Assembly (NCBI GenBank): GCA_946811185.2
Contig: OX328101.1
Location: 25,156,122-25,220,121, forward strand
Direction: 5' to 3'
DNA: 64,000 nucleotides
Source: Hippopus hippopus
Lineage: Eukaryota > Mollusca > Bivalvia > Cardiida > Cardiidae
This document shows positions 21,065 through 31,674 of this stretch, piece by piece; position 1 is the stretch's first letter; every line of letters starts with the position of its first letter. The notes under the pieces are model-generated. The model had not been told where the DNA came from. It was given only the letters and a program-made list of their open reading frames with translations, and made no database searches. The translations under genes were made by a program, and so were the position numbers.

Positions 21065-21668
21065 TAGCCCCACTGGCCGAAGGCCAGCGAGCTATTGTCA
21101 TGGCGTTGTGTCCGTCGTCCGTCCGTCCGTTCGTCCGTGCGTGCGTCCGTAAACTTTTTCTTTAAAAAACTTCTCCTCAGAAACTATTGACTGGATTTTT
21201 ACCAAATTTCACAGGAATGTTCCTTTGGTGGTCCTCTTTCAAATTCCTTCAAATAATTGTGTTCCATGAAGAATTCTGGTTGCCATGGCAACCAAAGTAA
21301 AAAACCTTTAAAAATCTTCTCCTCCCAAACCGCTATTTGGATAGCATTATTATTTTGCAGGAATGTTCCTTAGATACAGGTTTACAGAATTCCTTAAAAA
21401 AAAAAAAGATCTGTCAAAAAACATGGCTTTTATGGGAGACTCATTTTCCTTTTATGGTATAAAGTAAAATCTTTGAAAAATTTCTTCTAAAACTATTCAT
21501 TGGATTTCATTGTTGTTTTGCAGGTAAGTTCCTATGGTGGTTGTCTACCAAATTGTTTCTTCAGTGAGCTAAAATGCAGGATTGAATGATAATTGTTAAA
21601 AACTTCCTTTCGCCATTATAGAAATATCAGGCCTGTGGAGCGATACAGGCGCTCAAGCGCCTCTAGTT
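21065..21668 (+). mobile_element. pearl-like element, short, no long array
   Basis: Begins TAGCCCCACTGGCCGAAGGC (hairpin ctggccgaaggccag), then a run of gtccgtcc (21115-21150). It ends with hairpin GGCGCTCAAGCGCC followed by TCTAGTT. Internally there are two related but diverged segments of about 140-150 bp (cttctcctcagaaactattg, cttctcctcccaaaccgcta). Confidence 0.7.
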
Positions 21669-21709
21669 TTTTTACAACCATGTGTCTATGCTTGTTTAAA
21701 GTAACAATA

Positions 21710-22050
21710 GCAGCCAAAAGTAAACAGAGTAGGTGTTAAAATGCATTTAAATTTAAATCATACCATATAAAAGGATGGAAATTATTGTGAAGATGACAAT
21801 CTGTTAGTGTATGGTCGGTCCCAGTATTAGTCACTGGAATTAATCTCAAAACTTGGTTAAAACCTGCCAGGTCACTCTGTCTTTGTGTTTACTTTTTGCC
21901 TGATTTTAAAATTCATTTTTCTGTTGGCGATTAACACTTGGACCGACCACACGATAACAGATTGTCATCTTCCCAATATTTTCCAAACTTAAAATGGTAT
22001 TGTATAAATTTAAATGTATTTCAACACCTGCATTGATTTTTTGGCAGCTA
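21710..22050. mobile_element. family E long foldback
   Basis: About 340 bp that folds on itself: agccaaaa...gtgttaaaatgcattt at the left is inverse to aaatgtatttcaacacctgc...ttggcagct at the right, and gaagatgacaatctgttagt...ggtcggtcc is inverse to ggaccgacc...taacagattgtcatcttc. Related to 41195-41371. Confidence 0.65.
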
Positions 22051-22159
22051 TTGAGCCTTTTATTGACTAACCAGATTTGTGTTATTCACCCTAATGGCCT
22101 GTATTACCAAACAGAATTTAGCAGTCCCTCATCAAGTTTATACCCAAAAATGCTGTTAA

Positions 22160-22390
22160 TTAACCCTTTACCACACAATGCTGACTGTTAATGACCCTGA
22201 AATAGAAGCCTTTTAAAAACATTGTGGGTAAAGGAGAAAATGCTGATAACCAGCTTTTTCTCCTTTTCCCACAATGTTTTCTGCCCTTCCTAAAACAAAT
22301 TTTTATCTTTCAGTCACATTTTTTTTGTCGTCTGCAACTGCTTTCAAGATTAGGACTAGTCTAAAATTTTGTCGTCTGGTAAAGGGTTAA
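22160..22390 (+). mobile_element. family A MITE
   Basis: TTAA at both ends; left CCCTTTACCACACAATGCTG; right gtctggtaaaggg. Confidence 0.8.
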
Positions 22391-22459
22391 ATGGTGCTGA
22401 CAAAACGGAATTTACCTGTCCCACAAAAACTTTTTACTTAATAATTATGTGTTTCATCA

Positions 22460-22650
22460 AATATGAGAAAGAAGGCATTTTGGGAAAAGAAGAAAATGCT
22501 TGTTAGCAGCTTTTTTTTTCTATTCACACATTTTTATCTACCTTTTCAAATCCAAATAAATAAGCCATTATGTAAAATGTTTTCTGCAAATGCTATCAAT
22601 TTTTATGTGTCCAAAGTTTTTGGCCTGATATACAGTATATACATGTACTA
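22460..22650 (+). mobile_element. family A MITE, degenerate
   Basis: Only the hairpin region (gggaaaagaagaaaatgctt) and the tgttttctgcaaatgctatc part are recognisable. Confidence 0.45.
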
Positions 22651-22685
22651 CTGTCAAACTCCTGAATAACCAGAAATGATTTGAT

Positions 22686-22916
22686 TCACTTATTACCACA
22701 CGGCCCCCAGTTTTAGCAACCCTGAGATAAAAGGCAGTTGAAAACATTGTTGGAAACGAGAAAATGGTGGTAACCAGCATTTTTTGCTTTTCCCACAGTT
22801 TTTACTACCCTTTCTCACACAATCCCATCATTTGAATAGCAATTTACTTGTTATCTGCAAAATTAATGCTTTTAATTTGGATTAGTCTGAAAATACAGTC
22901 ATTTGTTAAAGAGCTA
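22686..22916 (+). mobile_element. family A MITE
   Basis: Left cttattaccacacggccccc, hairpin ggtggtaaccagc, right gtcatttgttaaagagcta. Confidence 0.68.
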
Positions 22917-22934
22917 AATACTTCTTGACTCCCA

Positions 22935-23120
22935 TACCATAGAGCAACATTTTTTACTTATTTGAATCCAAAATGATGGCTCAAATGGGAGAAATTGTAT
23001 TTGATAGTGTAGGAAACAGTGTGAAAAAAGGTTACCACCATTTTCTCCTTTCCCCACATTGTTTTCAAAAGCCACTCTCCTGAGGATTGTTACAACTTGG
23101 GATTATGTGGTAAAGGGTTC
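22935..23120 (-). mobile_element. family A MITE, degenerate
   Basis: The gcaacattttttacttattt left end and gggattatgtggtaaagggt right end are clear; the hairpin is largely lost. Confidence 0.55.
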
Positions 23121-23450
23121 ATATGTTGTCTGCAAAATTTAATGTTTTCAATTTTTATGTGTCTAAGGGTTTGTGGTTTCTAAGGAGAAGCCATGGCTGT
23201 GAAACTTATGAATATTCAGAAGTTACCCATCAAAAAGCTTCTCATGCTTTGACTTTGATCCTTGTGAATTTTGTACGTCGTAAGAAATTTGATTAACTAT
23301 AGGTAAATTCTGTTTTGTTATACATAGATTTTGTAGAATGTAGACTGTGACTGTAATAATATTAACAATAATAACAGAATTGTGCTGTGTAGTGCAGTGC
23401 AGTGTAGTGTGATGTTGTTCTGCAATTAGCAGCCGCTCTTTTTTTCACAA

Positions 23451-23677
23451 TTTTACCACAGTCACAATCCTGACTTAACTACCCCGAAAAAGAAACCTTT
23501 TTGAAAACATTGTAGGAAAAGGAGAAAATGCTGGTAACCAGCATTTTCTCCTTTCCCCACAATGTATTTTTACTGTATCAAAGACAAATGCTATCATTTG
23601 AGCCGCATTTATATTGCTGTCTGCAACTTCTTTCAATTTGGACCAGTCTAAAATTTTGTTGTTTGGTAAAGTGTTAA
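23451..23677 (+). mobile_element. family A MITE
   Basis: Left ttttaccacagtcacaatcc, perfect gctggtaaccagc centre, right gtttggtaaagtgttaa. Confidence 0.75.
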
Positions 23678-23884
23678 GAATAATCTGCGGCAAGTTTCTT
23701 AAAATGTATCTGTGTTTTAGAAAGAGTTGTCTAATTTGTTTTGTGTTACTAATATTTTACCCTGGCACAGTTTTCCATCAATCAACCTGTCCTGACACAA
23801 TATCTGAAACATGGAATGAAATTTCTGAGCTGATTTTAGGAAACAGTTCTTATCATGAAAAATGTAGAAAAAATTATCAGTTTA

Positions 23885-24100
23885 TCCATTGAATGTCATC
23901 ATCGACTCGTCCAAATTGAAAACATTTGAAGACGACAAGTACTTTGTAGCCCAGTTAATGAGATTTGTCTTTGAAAGGGTAGAAAACTTAGTGGGAAAGG
24001 GAGAAAATGCTAGATTTTTAGCATTTTTGTTGTTTCCACAATGTTTTCAAAGACCTTTTCCATCAGAGTTGTTAAAACTCGGGATTGTGTATATTAAATG
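23885..24100 (-). mobile_element. family A MITE, decayed left end
   Basis: cgactcgtccaaattgaaaa, the loop region aatgctagatttttagcatt (centre changed), and right end gggattgtgtatattaaa. Confidence 0.55.
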
Positions 24101-24102
24101 GT

Positions 24103-24321
24103 TTAACTCTTTACCACACGACAAAATTGTAGACAGATCCAAATTGGCAGCATTTCCAATGGACATAGTAAATGTGGCAGAAGTACCGGGATTTGTCTGT
24201 AAAAGAAAAGAAAACATTGTGGGAAAAGAAGAAAATGCTGGTAACCAGCATTTTCTCCTTTTCCCACAATGTTTTCAAAAGCTTTCTTTCCCAAGGTGGT
24301 TATTCTGTGGTAAAGGTTTAA
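24103..24321 (-). mobile_element. family A MITE
   Basis: TTAA at both ends; left CTCTTTACCACACGACAAAA; near-perfect hairpin; right tctgtggtaaaggt. Confidence 0.78.
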
Positions 24322-24659
24322 TGTGTTTTGCAGTTTTCTGGTACCTGCTTTTGAAAAGATTTTAATCTTCCTTAATGTTACAGACTTGTGCAATGGTATA
24401 GAATTTACAGAGATTATATAATTTATTATAAAATTGAAAATCTATTTTGAGATTTGAAATTGGGGATTGAATACGATGTAAAATTGGGCCAGACTCATAA
24501 CAATAGATACTTTGTACACTCATGTTTAGTGTTCCTAACATTTTGTGTGCCTGTGTTTTACTTGACTTTATTTTTCCTTTTTTAATTATAGTTTTCTAGA
24601 CAACTAACATTTCTAGTCAATAGGCCAAAACTCTTTTGTGGCACATTACACTTCACTAG

Positions 24660-24832
24660 AGAATACAGTGTTTTAATAACCCTGAGGAAAAAGCATTTTC
24701 TCCTTCCTTCACAATGTTTTCTATCATTTCTAAGATAAATTTCACTTGTTGGATCACATTAACTATACTTTCTTGTCTGCAAATGCTTTCAACATGAAAA
24801 AGTCTAAAACAATGTCATCTGATAAAGAGTAA
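24660..24832 (+). mobile_element. family A MITE, hairpin-less
   Basis: gtgttttaataaccctgagg is followed directly by the right arm (cattttctccttccttcaca). The left arm and loop are deleted. Confidence 0.55.
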
Positions 24833-24842
24833 AAGTTGATTT

Positions 24843-25046
24843 CGTACCCCTTTACCAAACAATCCCATGTTTTTATGACCCTAAAAAGGAAAGCTTTAGA
24901 AACTATTGTTGAAAAATTAGAAAATGCTCATAACCAGCATTTTCTCCTTTTCCCACAATATTGTCTACCCTTTCAGAGACAACTTTCTTTCCGCAAACGC
25001 CTCCAATATCGACAAGTCTGATTCTTTGTAGTCTGGTAAAGAGTTG
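24843..25046 (+). mobile_element. family A MITE
   Basis: Left acccctttaccaaacaatcc, hairpin gctcataaccagc, right agtctggtaaagagttg. Confidence 0.65.
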
Positions 25047-25059
25047 AAACATCTATTTG

Positions 25060-25290
25060 GACCAGAGATCAGACAGCACATACTTTGCAGTCTCATCTTA
25101 ATCTACACCATCTGCAAAAGCACATACGGGTCATATTGCTTGTTGCACGCTAGGGTAAACTTTTGAATGTGGAAATATTACTATTATCTAACACTAGTGG
25201 TGGCAGAAAACATAATGGCAAATAGCAAGTTTTTGCAAAGACTGACAGAACATGCAGTCTGATCTTCAATCTGCACTGTCTGCTATTATG
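25060..25290. repeat. two family B fragments
   Basis: agatcagacagcacatac...cagtctcatcttaatctac at 25070-25117 and acagaacatgcagtctgatc at about 25245-25264 are two diverged family B palindromes side by side. Confidence 0.5.
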
Positions 25291-25539
25291 TTACGTATTC
25301 TAATGGAAACGTCCTTAAAATAGACCTATTTCTGGCTGTTTTTTCCTATTCAAAAAGGTCCATATCATTATTTCAGCTCATTAAGTGTTAAAAGTCGTAA
25401 TTCTTTGGTAAAGAAGTGTTTCACATGCTGGCTGCAAAATTAATGCTTTCAATATGAGTGGATTGTATATTATTGCCTGGTAAAATCTTATGCAATTTTT
25501 TATGGGGAAGGGCTGACAGGTCAAAAAATTGTATAACCC

Positions 25540-25640
25540 ATTAACTTACAAGTCCTATCATTTGAGCCACATTTACTTTGTTGTCTGCCTTTGCTTTCAA
25601 TAATGATGAGTCTAACGTTTTTTTCCCTTGTAAAGAGTTA
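25540..25640 (+). mobile_element. family A MITE, right third
   Basis: Starts near caagtcctatcatttgagcc and ends cttgtaaagagtta. Confidence 0.45.
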
Positions 25641-25681
25641 TTTTGATTCCTATGATGGTCCTGTAACAAACAGTCCAGTGT

Positions 25682-25894
25682 TTGACCCACTACCACACAA
25701 TCCCGAGTTTTAACGATCCTAAGCAGGAAAAGCTTTTAAAAACATTGTGGGAAATGGAGAAAATGCTGGTAACCAGCATTTTCTCCATTTCCCACAATGT
25801 TTTCTATCGTAGTAAAAACATAAATCATCCTTTGTGCTGCATTTAATTTGTCGTCTGCAGATGCTTTCAATTTTGTCGTTTGGTAAAGAGTTAA
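25682..25894 (+). mobile_element. family A MITE
   Basis: Left ttgacccactaccacacaat; hairpin arms carry ggaaatggagaaaatgctgg and its complement perfectly; TTAA at 25891-25894. It lies about 180 bp upstream of the ArfGAP last exon. Confidence 0.75.
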
Positions 25895-26071
25895 AGTATC
25901 TACAGATGAAACCTTTTGAAAATAATGTGAAAAAGAAGAAAATATGTAAATCATTCAATAATAATTTAATGATTTTAATTTAGTCCGCTGCAGATGCTTT
26001 CAATTTGGAGCTATTTAGAGCTTTTTAGCTAGGAAATGGTTAACAGTCTGCTGTCTGCTTTCTATTTTCAG

Positions 26072-26089
26072 GATAAATATGGGTCATAG
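26072..26089 (+). CDS. ARFGAP2/3: ARFGAP2/3 terminal exon (DKYGS stop)
   Basis: After tgctttctattttcag (ending 26071) the phase-0 frame reads DKYGS and stops at 26087-26089. Vertebrate ArfGAP2/3 ends ...SLQDRYGS(Y), so this tiny coding part completes the protein as expected even though it lies 14.1 kb beyond exon 8. The exon continues as 3' untranslated sequence. The match is only five residues, but splice site, phase and position in the protein agree. Confidence 0.85.
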   Translation, partial: DKYGS

Positions 26090-26277
26090 GAATCATTGTC
26101 ATGGTAACCATTTGATTGTGTTGTTGTGCTGACAAAAAAGTGAAGTCTACAAACAGACAGGAAGACAGAATATCACAGATCATCTTTAATAGGAATTCTC
26201 TTTATCAATATAACATTTTTCATCATTATTTTTTCTTCAATGTCTTCATTTTGTCAAGGTCACCCTCTTGAATTCAA
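26090..26277 (+). other. ARFGAP2/3: ARFGAP2/3 3' UTR (start), end not defined
   Basis: Unique-looking sequence after the stop codon, up to the next family A MITE. I see no AATAAA here. An ATTAAA occurs just downstream inside the family A copy (about 26333), so the transcript may end within that transposon. This is inference. Confidence 0.45.
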
Positions 26278-26465
26278 CGCTTTACCTTCAACGAAATGTT
26301 AGACTGGTCCAAATTGAAAGCTTTTGATGACAAATTAAAGGTAGAAAACATTGTAGAAAAAGGAGAAAATGCTGGTCATCAGTATTTTCTCCTTTCCCCC
26401 CAACATTTTCAAAAGCCTTTTTCCACAAGGTCATTAAAGCCCGGGATTGTTTGTTAAAGGAATAA
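26278..26465 (-). mobile_element. family A MITE, left arm shortened
   Basis: gctttaccttcaacgaaatg at the left; the segment between gacaaattaaagg and tagaaaac is deleted; right gggattgtttgttaaagg. Confidence 0.65.
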
Positions 26466-26596
26466 TAGGGTAGAAAAGATTATGGGAAGAGGAGAAAATG
26501 CTGGTTACCAGCATTTTCTCCTTTTACCACAATGTTTTCAAAAGCCAATTCACCAGGGTCGTTAAAAAACTTGAGATTATGTGGTAAAGGGTTAAG
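26466..26596 (-). mobile_element. family A MITE, right half
   Basis: Starts agggtagaaaagattatggg, has a perfect loop gctggttaccagc, and ends tgtggtaaagggttaa. Confidence 0.65.
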
Positions 26597-26654
26597 GTGG
26601 TTAGGAAATTTTTGCATTTTCTAAATTGTTATCCCATGGCCTATTTGTCACAAC

Positions 26655-26848
26655 TGAACTCTTTTTTCACACACTAAAATTTATGCTTAACAATATCAAA
26701 AGTCTTCGCAGATGACAAATCAAATGTGGCTAACATAACAGGATTTGTCTGTGAAAGAGTGGAAAACATTGTGGACAAAGGAGAGTTGCTAACAGTTTCT
26801 CCTTTTCCCACAATTTTTTTTTAAAAGCTTTCTCTTTAGGTAAAGGGT
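26655..26848 (-). mobile_element. family A MITE, degenerate
   Basis: cttcgcagatgacaaatcaa and gatttgtctgtgaaagagtg are clear; the hairpin is shortened; ends taggtaaagggttg. Confidence 0.55.
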
Positions 26849-27036
26849 TGAAATTCTTCTGGGCACAGGCAAGATGAAGGTTGATCTTCGATATTTGTGG
26901 CTGAAACAGCATTGGAATTGCCGAAGAAACGTTTTTTTTTTTTTCACCAAATAAATGTGGCCTTTTCGTGTGACCAGCATTCTAAATGTTAATTCGCTGT
27001 TCTGTGATAGGAACCTCTTGTATTTTTTATTGAAAT

Positions 27037-27256
27037 TTAACTCTTTACCACACAAATCCATTTTTTAAAGACTTAAAAAGAAGGCTTTTTGAAAAACATT
27101 ATGGGAAAAGGAGAAAATCCTGGTAATCAGCATTTTCTTCCTGTCACACATACAATGTTTTCTACCTTATGAAAGAGGAACCATTTTAGCCATATTTAAT
27201 TTTTCCTCTGCAAATTCTTTCAATAGTCCAAAATTTTGTCATTTGGCAAAGAGCTG
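27037..27256 (+). mobile_element. family A MITE
   Basis: Left TTAACTCTTTACCACACAAA; hairpin centre cctggtaatcagc; right tcatttggcaaagagctg. Confidence 0.68.
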
Positions 27257-27274
27257 TAGAAGAGAAAAAGATAT

Positions 27275-27526
27275 GAGTTGTGCTCTGTGAAAAGGGGGCT
27301 TAATGCTTCTGGAAAAAAAATCGACCCAGAAAAGCCTGAGCAGGCTTACCTGGGCCGGAACTTTTCGCTATTGGTTAATTTTGTATATGTCCAAGGACAA
27401 TCTACCCTGTGATTAAGTTGGTTGTTAAAAAAAGTGGTTTTTATGGATCCATAAATATGTGATAGCTTTCTTGGTTAAATGCATTACAGAGATGCATTAA
27501 GCCTTTTTGCCAGAGCATGGCTTGTA
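27275..27526 (+). mobile_element. family C palindromic element
   Basis: Full-length copy with clear ends: tgctctgtgaaaagggggct at the left and gccagagcatggct at the right, with the core (cccagaaaagcctgagcagg) at about 27330-27360. Confidence 0.75.
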
Positions 27527-27554
27527 GATATATACTGCATGTACCCTTAAATAA

Positions 27555-27706
27555 ATATTCATGTGTTTTAACGACATTGAGGTAGAAGGCTTTGCAAACA
27601 TGGGAAAAGGACAAAAATGCTTGTACCGGCATTTTATCCTTTTTTTCCACAGTTGCTATTCTTTCAAAGACAAAGTGTATCATTTCATCCACATGGAATT
27701 TGTTAA
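27555..27706 (+). mobile_element. family A MITE, shortened, joined to next copy
   Basis: Starts gttttaacgacattgaggta; the loop is reduced to gcttgtaccggc; ends with the TTAA (27703-27706) of the next copy. Confidence 0.55.
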
Positions 27707-27927
27707 CTGTTTACCACATGACAAAATTGTAGACTAGTCCAAATTGAAAATGTTTGCAGAAGACAAAATAAGTGTGACTGAAAAATTGAAATATGTTTTG
27801 GGAATGGTGGAAAACATTGTGGGAAAAGGAGAAAATGCTGGTTACCAGCTTTTTTCTCCTTTTCCTACAATGTTTTCAAGAGGTTTCTTTCTCAGGGTCG
27901 TAAAAGCTCAAGGTGGTAAAGGGTTAA
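27703..27927 (-). mobile_element. family A MITE
   Basis: TTAA at both ends; left CTGTTTACCACATGACAAAA; right aaggtggtaaaggg. Confidence 0.75.
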
Positions 27928-27984
27928 GAAAAGCCTAGAATTTGTGATGTGATAAAGAGTCAGAAAGAGAGGAAAATCTTGTTT

Positions 27985-28201
27985 TAATCATGCTGACCCC
28001 GAGAGTGCCGAATAAACTCAACGGACATATTTGGACAAGGAGTTAGACTTAATTAAGTGCAATTAGATGGTTGCTTTTGTCTAGAGCATAGAAGCTAAAC
28101 AGGTGGTGTAGATCAAAGATCAGACTGCGCATTTTGTACAGTCTGATCTTGATCTACACAGGCTGCAAATGCAGTGAAAGGCACATGACATTGAGGGTTA
28201 A
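27985..28201. mobile_element. family B palindromic element, near full length
   Basis: Family B: a left part with gagagtgccgaataaactca, then the palindrome agatcaaagatcagactgcg...cagtctgatcttgatctaca (about 28110-28160), ggctgcaaatgc, and an end tgagggttaa (TTAA 28198-28201). Several copies start or end in TTAACCC / GGGTTAA, so this may be a second TTAA-targeting MITE, but the ends are less uniform than in family A. Confidence 0.6.
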
Positions 28202-28259
28202 TCTTTGTCCTGGTGAATTGAAATAATCAAAAGTATGTAAAAATCAATGCCATTTAAGG

Positions 28260-28350
28260 TTCAGGCACATGAGGGCACAAATAAACATTGTGGGAAAGGA
28301 GAAATTGCTCATCTAGGTTATTTTCACCCCTTTCCTCCATGGTTTTGAAA
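28260..28350 (-). mobile_element. family A MITE, hairpin remnant
   Basis: acattgtgggaaaggagaaa and a decayed right arm only. Confidence 0.35.
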
Positions 28351-28756
28351 ATTGTCCGATGCAAAACAAATATTTGTAGATGGTTTTTGATTGAAATAGT
28401 GAATTAGGTTTACAAAACAATCTTTTGTTATTTACCACCCTCTAGAAAGCTTACAAAACCATCCTTGTAAAATGTGTTTGATCAGAATTGAGTATGGTTA
28501 ATATATGATTACATGCTATTACACTGGGGTAAAAAGACAAATTGTATTAAAAGCTCCTTTTGTCACAATATGTTGAATAATCAGCTTTATACAGTATAAT
28601 ATCTAAATGTCATATTTCAACTCAGATAGATCTAATTTTTTTGCCTATGTTTGATCTCCTTTGGGATTGTTTTTCATCAGTCTTTAACAACTTTAACAGA
28701 CAGTAAAAATTAAGACTTCTCCAAGTTGAAATCGCTTGCAGAAGACAAATGTTTTG

Positions 28757-28974
28757 TGGCCTTTACCACACAACAAAATTTTAGACTTGCCAAAACCAAA
28801 CCAAAAGTATTTGCAGACAACAAATGTGGCCTAAATTCTGGAAGTTGTCTTAGACAGGGTAGTAAACAATGTCCTTTTCTAGACAAATTCAATTTTTAGC
28901 CTCATGTAATTTGTCATTTCAAAAATGCTATAATTTGGAAAAATCTATAAATTTATAATCTGGTAAAGGGTTAA
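28757..28974. mobile_element. family A MITE with two like ends
   Basis: Left half ctttaccacacaacaaaatt...gggtagtaaacaatg and right half (ttttctagacaaattc... to ctggtaaagggttaa) are both the AAATTTTAGAC type arm; the hairpin centre is missing. A further left-arm fragment (ttaagacttctccaagttg) precedes it at about 28710-28756. Confidence 0.55.
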
Positions 28975-29081
28975 TTTTTTTTTTTCAATTTCAAATGGCT
29001 TGAAAGGAACTAAATATTTTAACTTTTCAGTGCTTTCTTCATCCTAGTGAATTTAGATAATTTTTAGTTTGAGTCGTTATT

Positions 29082-29391
29082 AACTCAGCTGTTTTAGAAG
29101 AAAACATCAAGGTATTGTCGTAGCCATAGCGTCGTCTGCGTCGTCCTCATACGAAAACTTTGACATTTGTAATATTTCTGTAATTACTGAAGATATTTCC
29201 TTCAGACTTGGACAAGTTGTTTACTATCAAAAGGGGAACCTATACAACAAGGGCAGGTAACTACCAAAGTGTTTTTGACACAGTTATGCCCCTTTTTCGA
29301 CTTAGAATTTTCACTGAAAATCAAACACTTGCAGCCAAAATCAAGCACTTGCAACCAAGTGTTGCCACCCGCATGTGGTACTCTTGTTTTT
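29082..29391 (+). mobile_element. pearl-like element, short
   Basis: Starts near aactcagctgttttagaaga (hairpin gttttagaagaaaac), then cgtcgtctgcgtcgtc. It ends with hairpin CCACCCGCATGTGG and ACTCTTGTTTT. Contains tcaagcacttgca twice. A frame of 74 codons (29208-29432) runs across it and is not a gene. Confidence 0.6.
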
Positions 29392-29639
29392 CTCCTGTAG
29401 TTCTGTTGAATACGAAAGAGTCTGAGAATTAAATGTCACAATATTTACTTTACAATGATTATATTCTTATTTTCTTACTGTAAGTTTTTTCTTCAGTTAG
29501 TTTTAGTCTTCTTAAACCAAGAGCATTTATATTGTGAAACACTGAATTCATAAAGAAAAAGCATTCCATTATACTCAAGGTGACTTTTTTTAGATTGAGG
29601 GTCTCTGAAAGACTTCAAAATAGGTCTGTTCATTTTAAA

Positions 29640-29740
29640 ATATTTGTTTGGAAGGGTTGAAAACTTTGTGGGAAAAGGAGAAAACGCTGGTTACGAGCAT
29701 TTTATCAATTTCTCCCATACTTTCAAAGGCTAATTCCAGC
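29640..29740 (-). mobile_element. family A MITE, fragment
   Basis: ggttgaaaactttgtgggaa to tctcccatactttcaaaggc; both ends lost. Confidence 0.4.
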
Positions 29741-30096
29741 TTTTGAGCAATCATGGCCCTTTTTCACTCATTCAAATGTGTTGCATACAGATGATATATA
29801 TGAGGAAGACTAAAAATTGATGTTCAAGACAGCTTAAAAAATTGGAGTAGTAAATAAAACAGTCTTACACACGTTACTGGACATATTCAACTGTTAATGT
29901 CCCTGATGAAAGAAAATTTTGTAGAAATAAGCAATTTGCTGTTTACAATCAACTGGTCTTTTTACAACTATGTTTCCGAAATTTTTGGAAAAAAGGACAC
30001 AATTGGTTGCTGAAATTAATTGTTATTTGTGAATTATATCAGTTTTTACTTAGTGGTATGTGTAAAAAACAGCTTGTATGGTAGTTTGATCATTCC

Positions 30097-30215
30097 TTAA
30101 CCCTTAGCCTGCTAAGTGTGATTCAGTGACCTTTTGCAGACAGTGTAGATCAAGATCAGACTGCACAGAACATGCAGTCTGATCTTGGATCTACACTGCC
30201 CGATAAGGAGATAAT
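30097..30215. mobile_element. family B palindromic element
   Basis: Starts TTAACCCTTAGCCTGCTAAG; palindrome agatcaagatcagactgcac / gcagtctgatcttggatcta at 30145-30200. Confidence 0.6.
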
Positions 30216-30309
30216 CTTCCCCTAAAAATAACTTTGAAATAGCAGCATTTGGGATATTTACAGCCAGGTTGAAGAGTTCATTTCACTTATTTCGCAGGAT
30301 AAGACTGAA

Positions 30310-30575
30310 TAGGAGACAAAATTTATGACTAATCCAAATTGAAAGCATTTGCAGACAACAAAGTAAATGCTGCTCAAATAATGGGGCCTGTCTTTGAAAG
30401 GATTTGAAAAAATTTGTGGGAAGAGTAGATAATGCTGGTTATCTGCATTTTCCTCTTTTCCCACTGTTGATGCGTCATAAAACAACATTAACATTCATTC
30501 CTTTTCCCACAATGTTTTCAAGAGCCTATTTCTTCAGTGTATGTTAGAAATACAGGATTGTTTTCTAATGGGTTA
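30310..30575 (-). mobile_element. family A MITE with internal duplication
   Basis: gagacaaaatttatgactaa at the left; two right-arm segments (ctcttttcccactg and ccttttcccacaatg) are separated by cgtcataaaacaac; right caggattgttttctaatg. Confidence 0.55.
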
Positions 30576-30756
30576 AAACAAATTTAAAAATGGTTGACTT
30601 TAATATGTAAATGTCTATGTGTTACATTGATGTAAATAAAAGTATAATTAATAAAAATGCTGTAAATTGATATATGTGTGGTCTGTGATTTGTTCAGAAA
30701 CAAAGCTCTATGCTTTCTCTATTTACCAGAATACAAAATTTTATACCTGTCCTCAT

Positions 30757-30985
30757 TTAACCCTTTACCACACGACCAGATTTTAGACCTCTCCGAATTG
30801 AAAGCATTTGCTGATGACAGTTTCAATGTGGCTCATATGAAATGAGTTTTCTTTGATAGGGTAGAAAACATTGTGGGAAAAGGAGAAAATGCTGGTAACC
30901 AGCATTTTCTCCTTTTCCCACAGTGTTTTCAAAAGCCATCTCTTTCAGGGGTGTTCAAAGTCGTCATTGTGTGGTAAAGGGTTAA
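30757..30985 (-). mobile_element. family A MITE, 'atgaaatga' subfamily
   Basis: TTAACCCTTTACCACACGAC to GTGTGGTAAAGGGTTAA. The hairpin is perfect through ctggtaaccag. It shares the diagnostic segment gacagtttcaatgtggctc...atgaaatga with the copy at 44399-44626. Confidence 0.82.
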
Positions 30986-30999
30986 AGCTTTTGCAGGTG

Positions 31000-31674
31000 A
31001 CCCATGTTTTTGAAAATATAAAAAATAAAAGTACTGGAATAGGTAAGGTGGGGTGATGGTTGATCACTCAGCCAAGTATACAAGAGCTGGAATTCCACAT
31101 TGCAAGGTCAGTAAAGCCAATGTCATGGCATGGTTTCTATTGTCTATCTGTCAGTGGTCTGTTAGTCTTTTTCTTGTTTAATTGATAAAGTCTGCAGTTT
31201 AGGCTGGATTTTCACGACACAGTTTCTTAACATTATTCAAAGTTCAATCCTATCAATTTTGGGGAAAAAAATCCATTAATTGGTTAGGGAGTAGCCATTT
31301 GCAGTTACAAAGTTACATTTTGTTCTTACCTGATTCAGCCTTCATTTTTGATGCTATTGTTTTGAAACTTGCACAGATTATTAGTATCATCAAGAAGTTG
31401 AGCCCTGTTGAAATTGCAGAAAAAACAATGATCAGTTTTTGTAACAGATATTGCCCGTTGAATTTATTTTTCTGTAGTGTAATTAGCATGCAATCTTTCA
31501 GCAACCAGTGGATGAAATTAAATGGAACACAACTTCATGGGAGCTTCTCTTTAGGGAGGACATGGTGCAGTGATTTTTTTTTCCATGAGTAAATGCCCTT
31601 TGAGATGTTTTTATGTATGAGCAGTTGAATGGTTAACCATGTGGAGAGAGTACATCCTTCTCAAGTTGCTTTTT
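31000..31674. other. no recognised feature
   Basis: AT-rich sequence. The 97-codon frame at 31299-31592 has no motif I recognise; its tgaaacttgcacag wording resembles pearl-like interiors. Confidence 0.4.

Larger units (their letters stand above)
11935..26071 (+). other. ARFGAP2/3 last intron, 14.1 kb
   Basis: Bounded by GTATCT and a strong pyrimidine tract plus CAG. It contains more than ten family A copies in both orientations, two pearl-like elements (a 145-bp tandem array at 18377-20742 and a short one at 21065-21668), a long foldback (21710-22050) and a TIR-like element (15600-16348). No further ArfGAP coding sequence is visible or needed, because exon 8 and the last exon join in phase. 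Confidence 0.75.
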
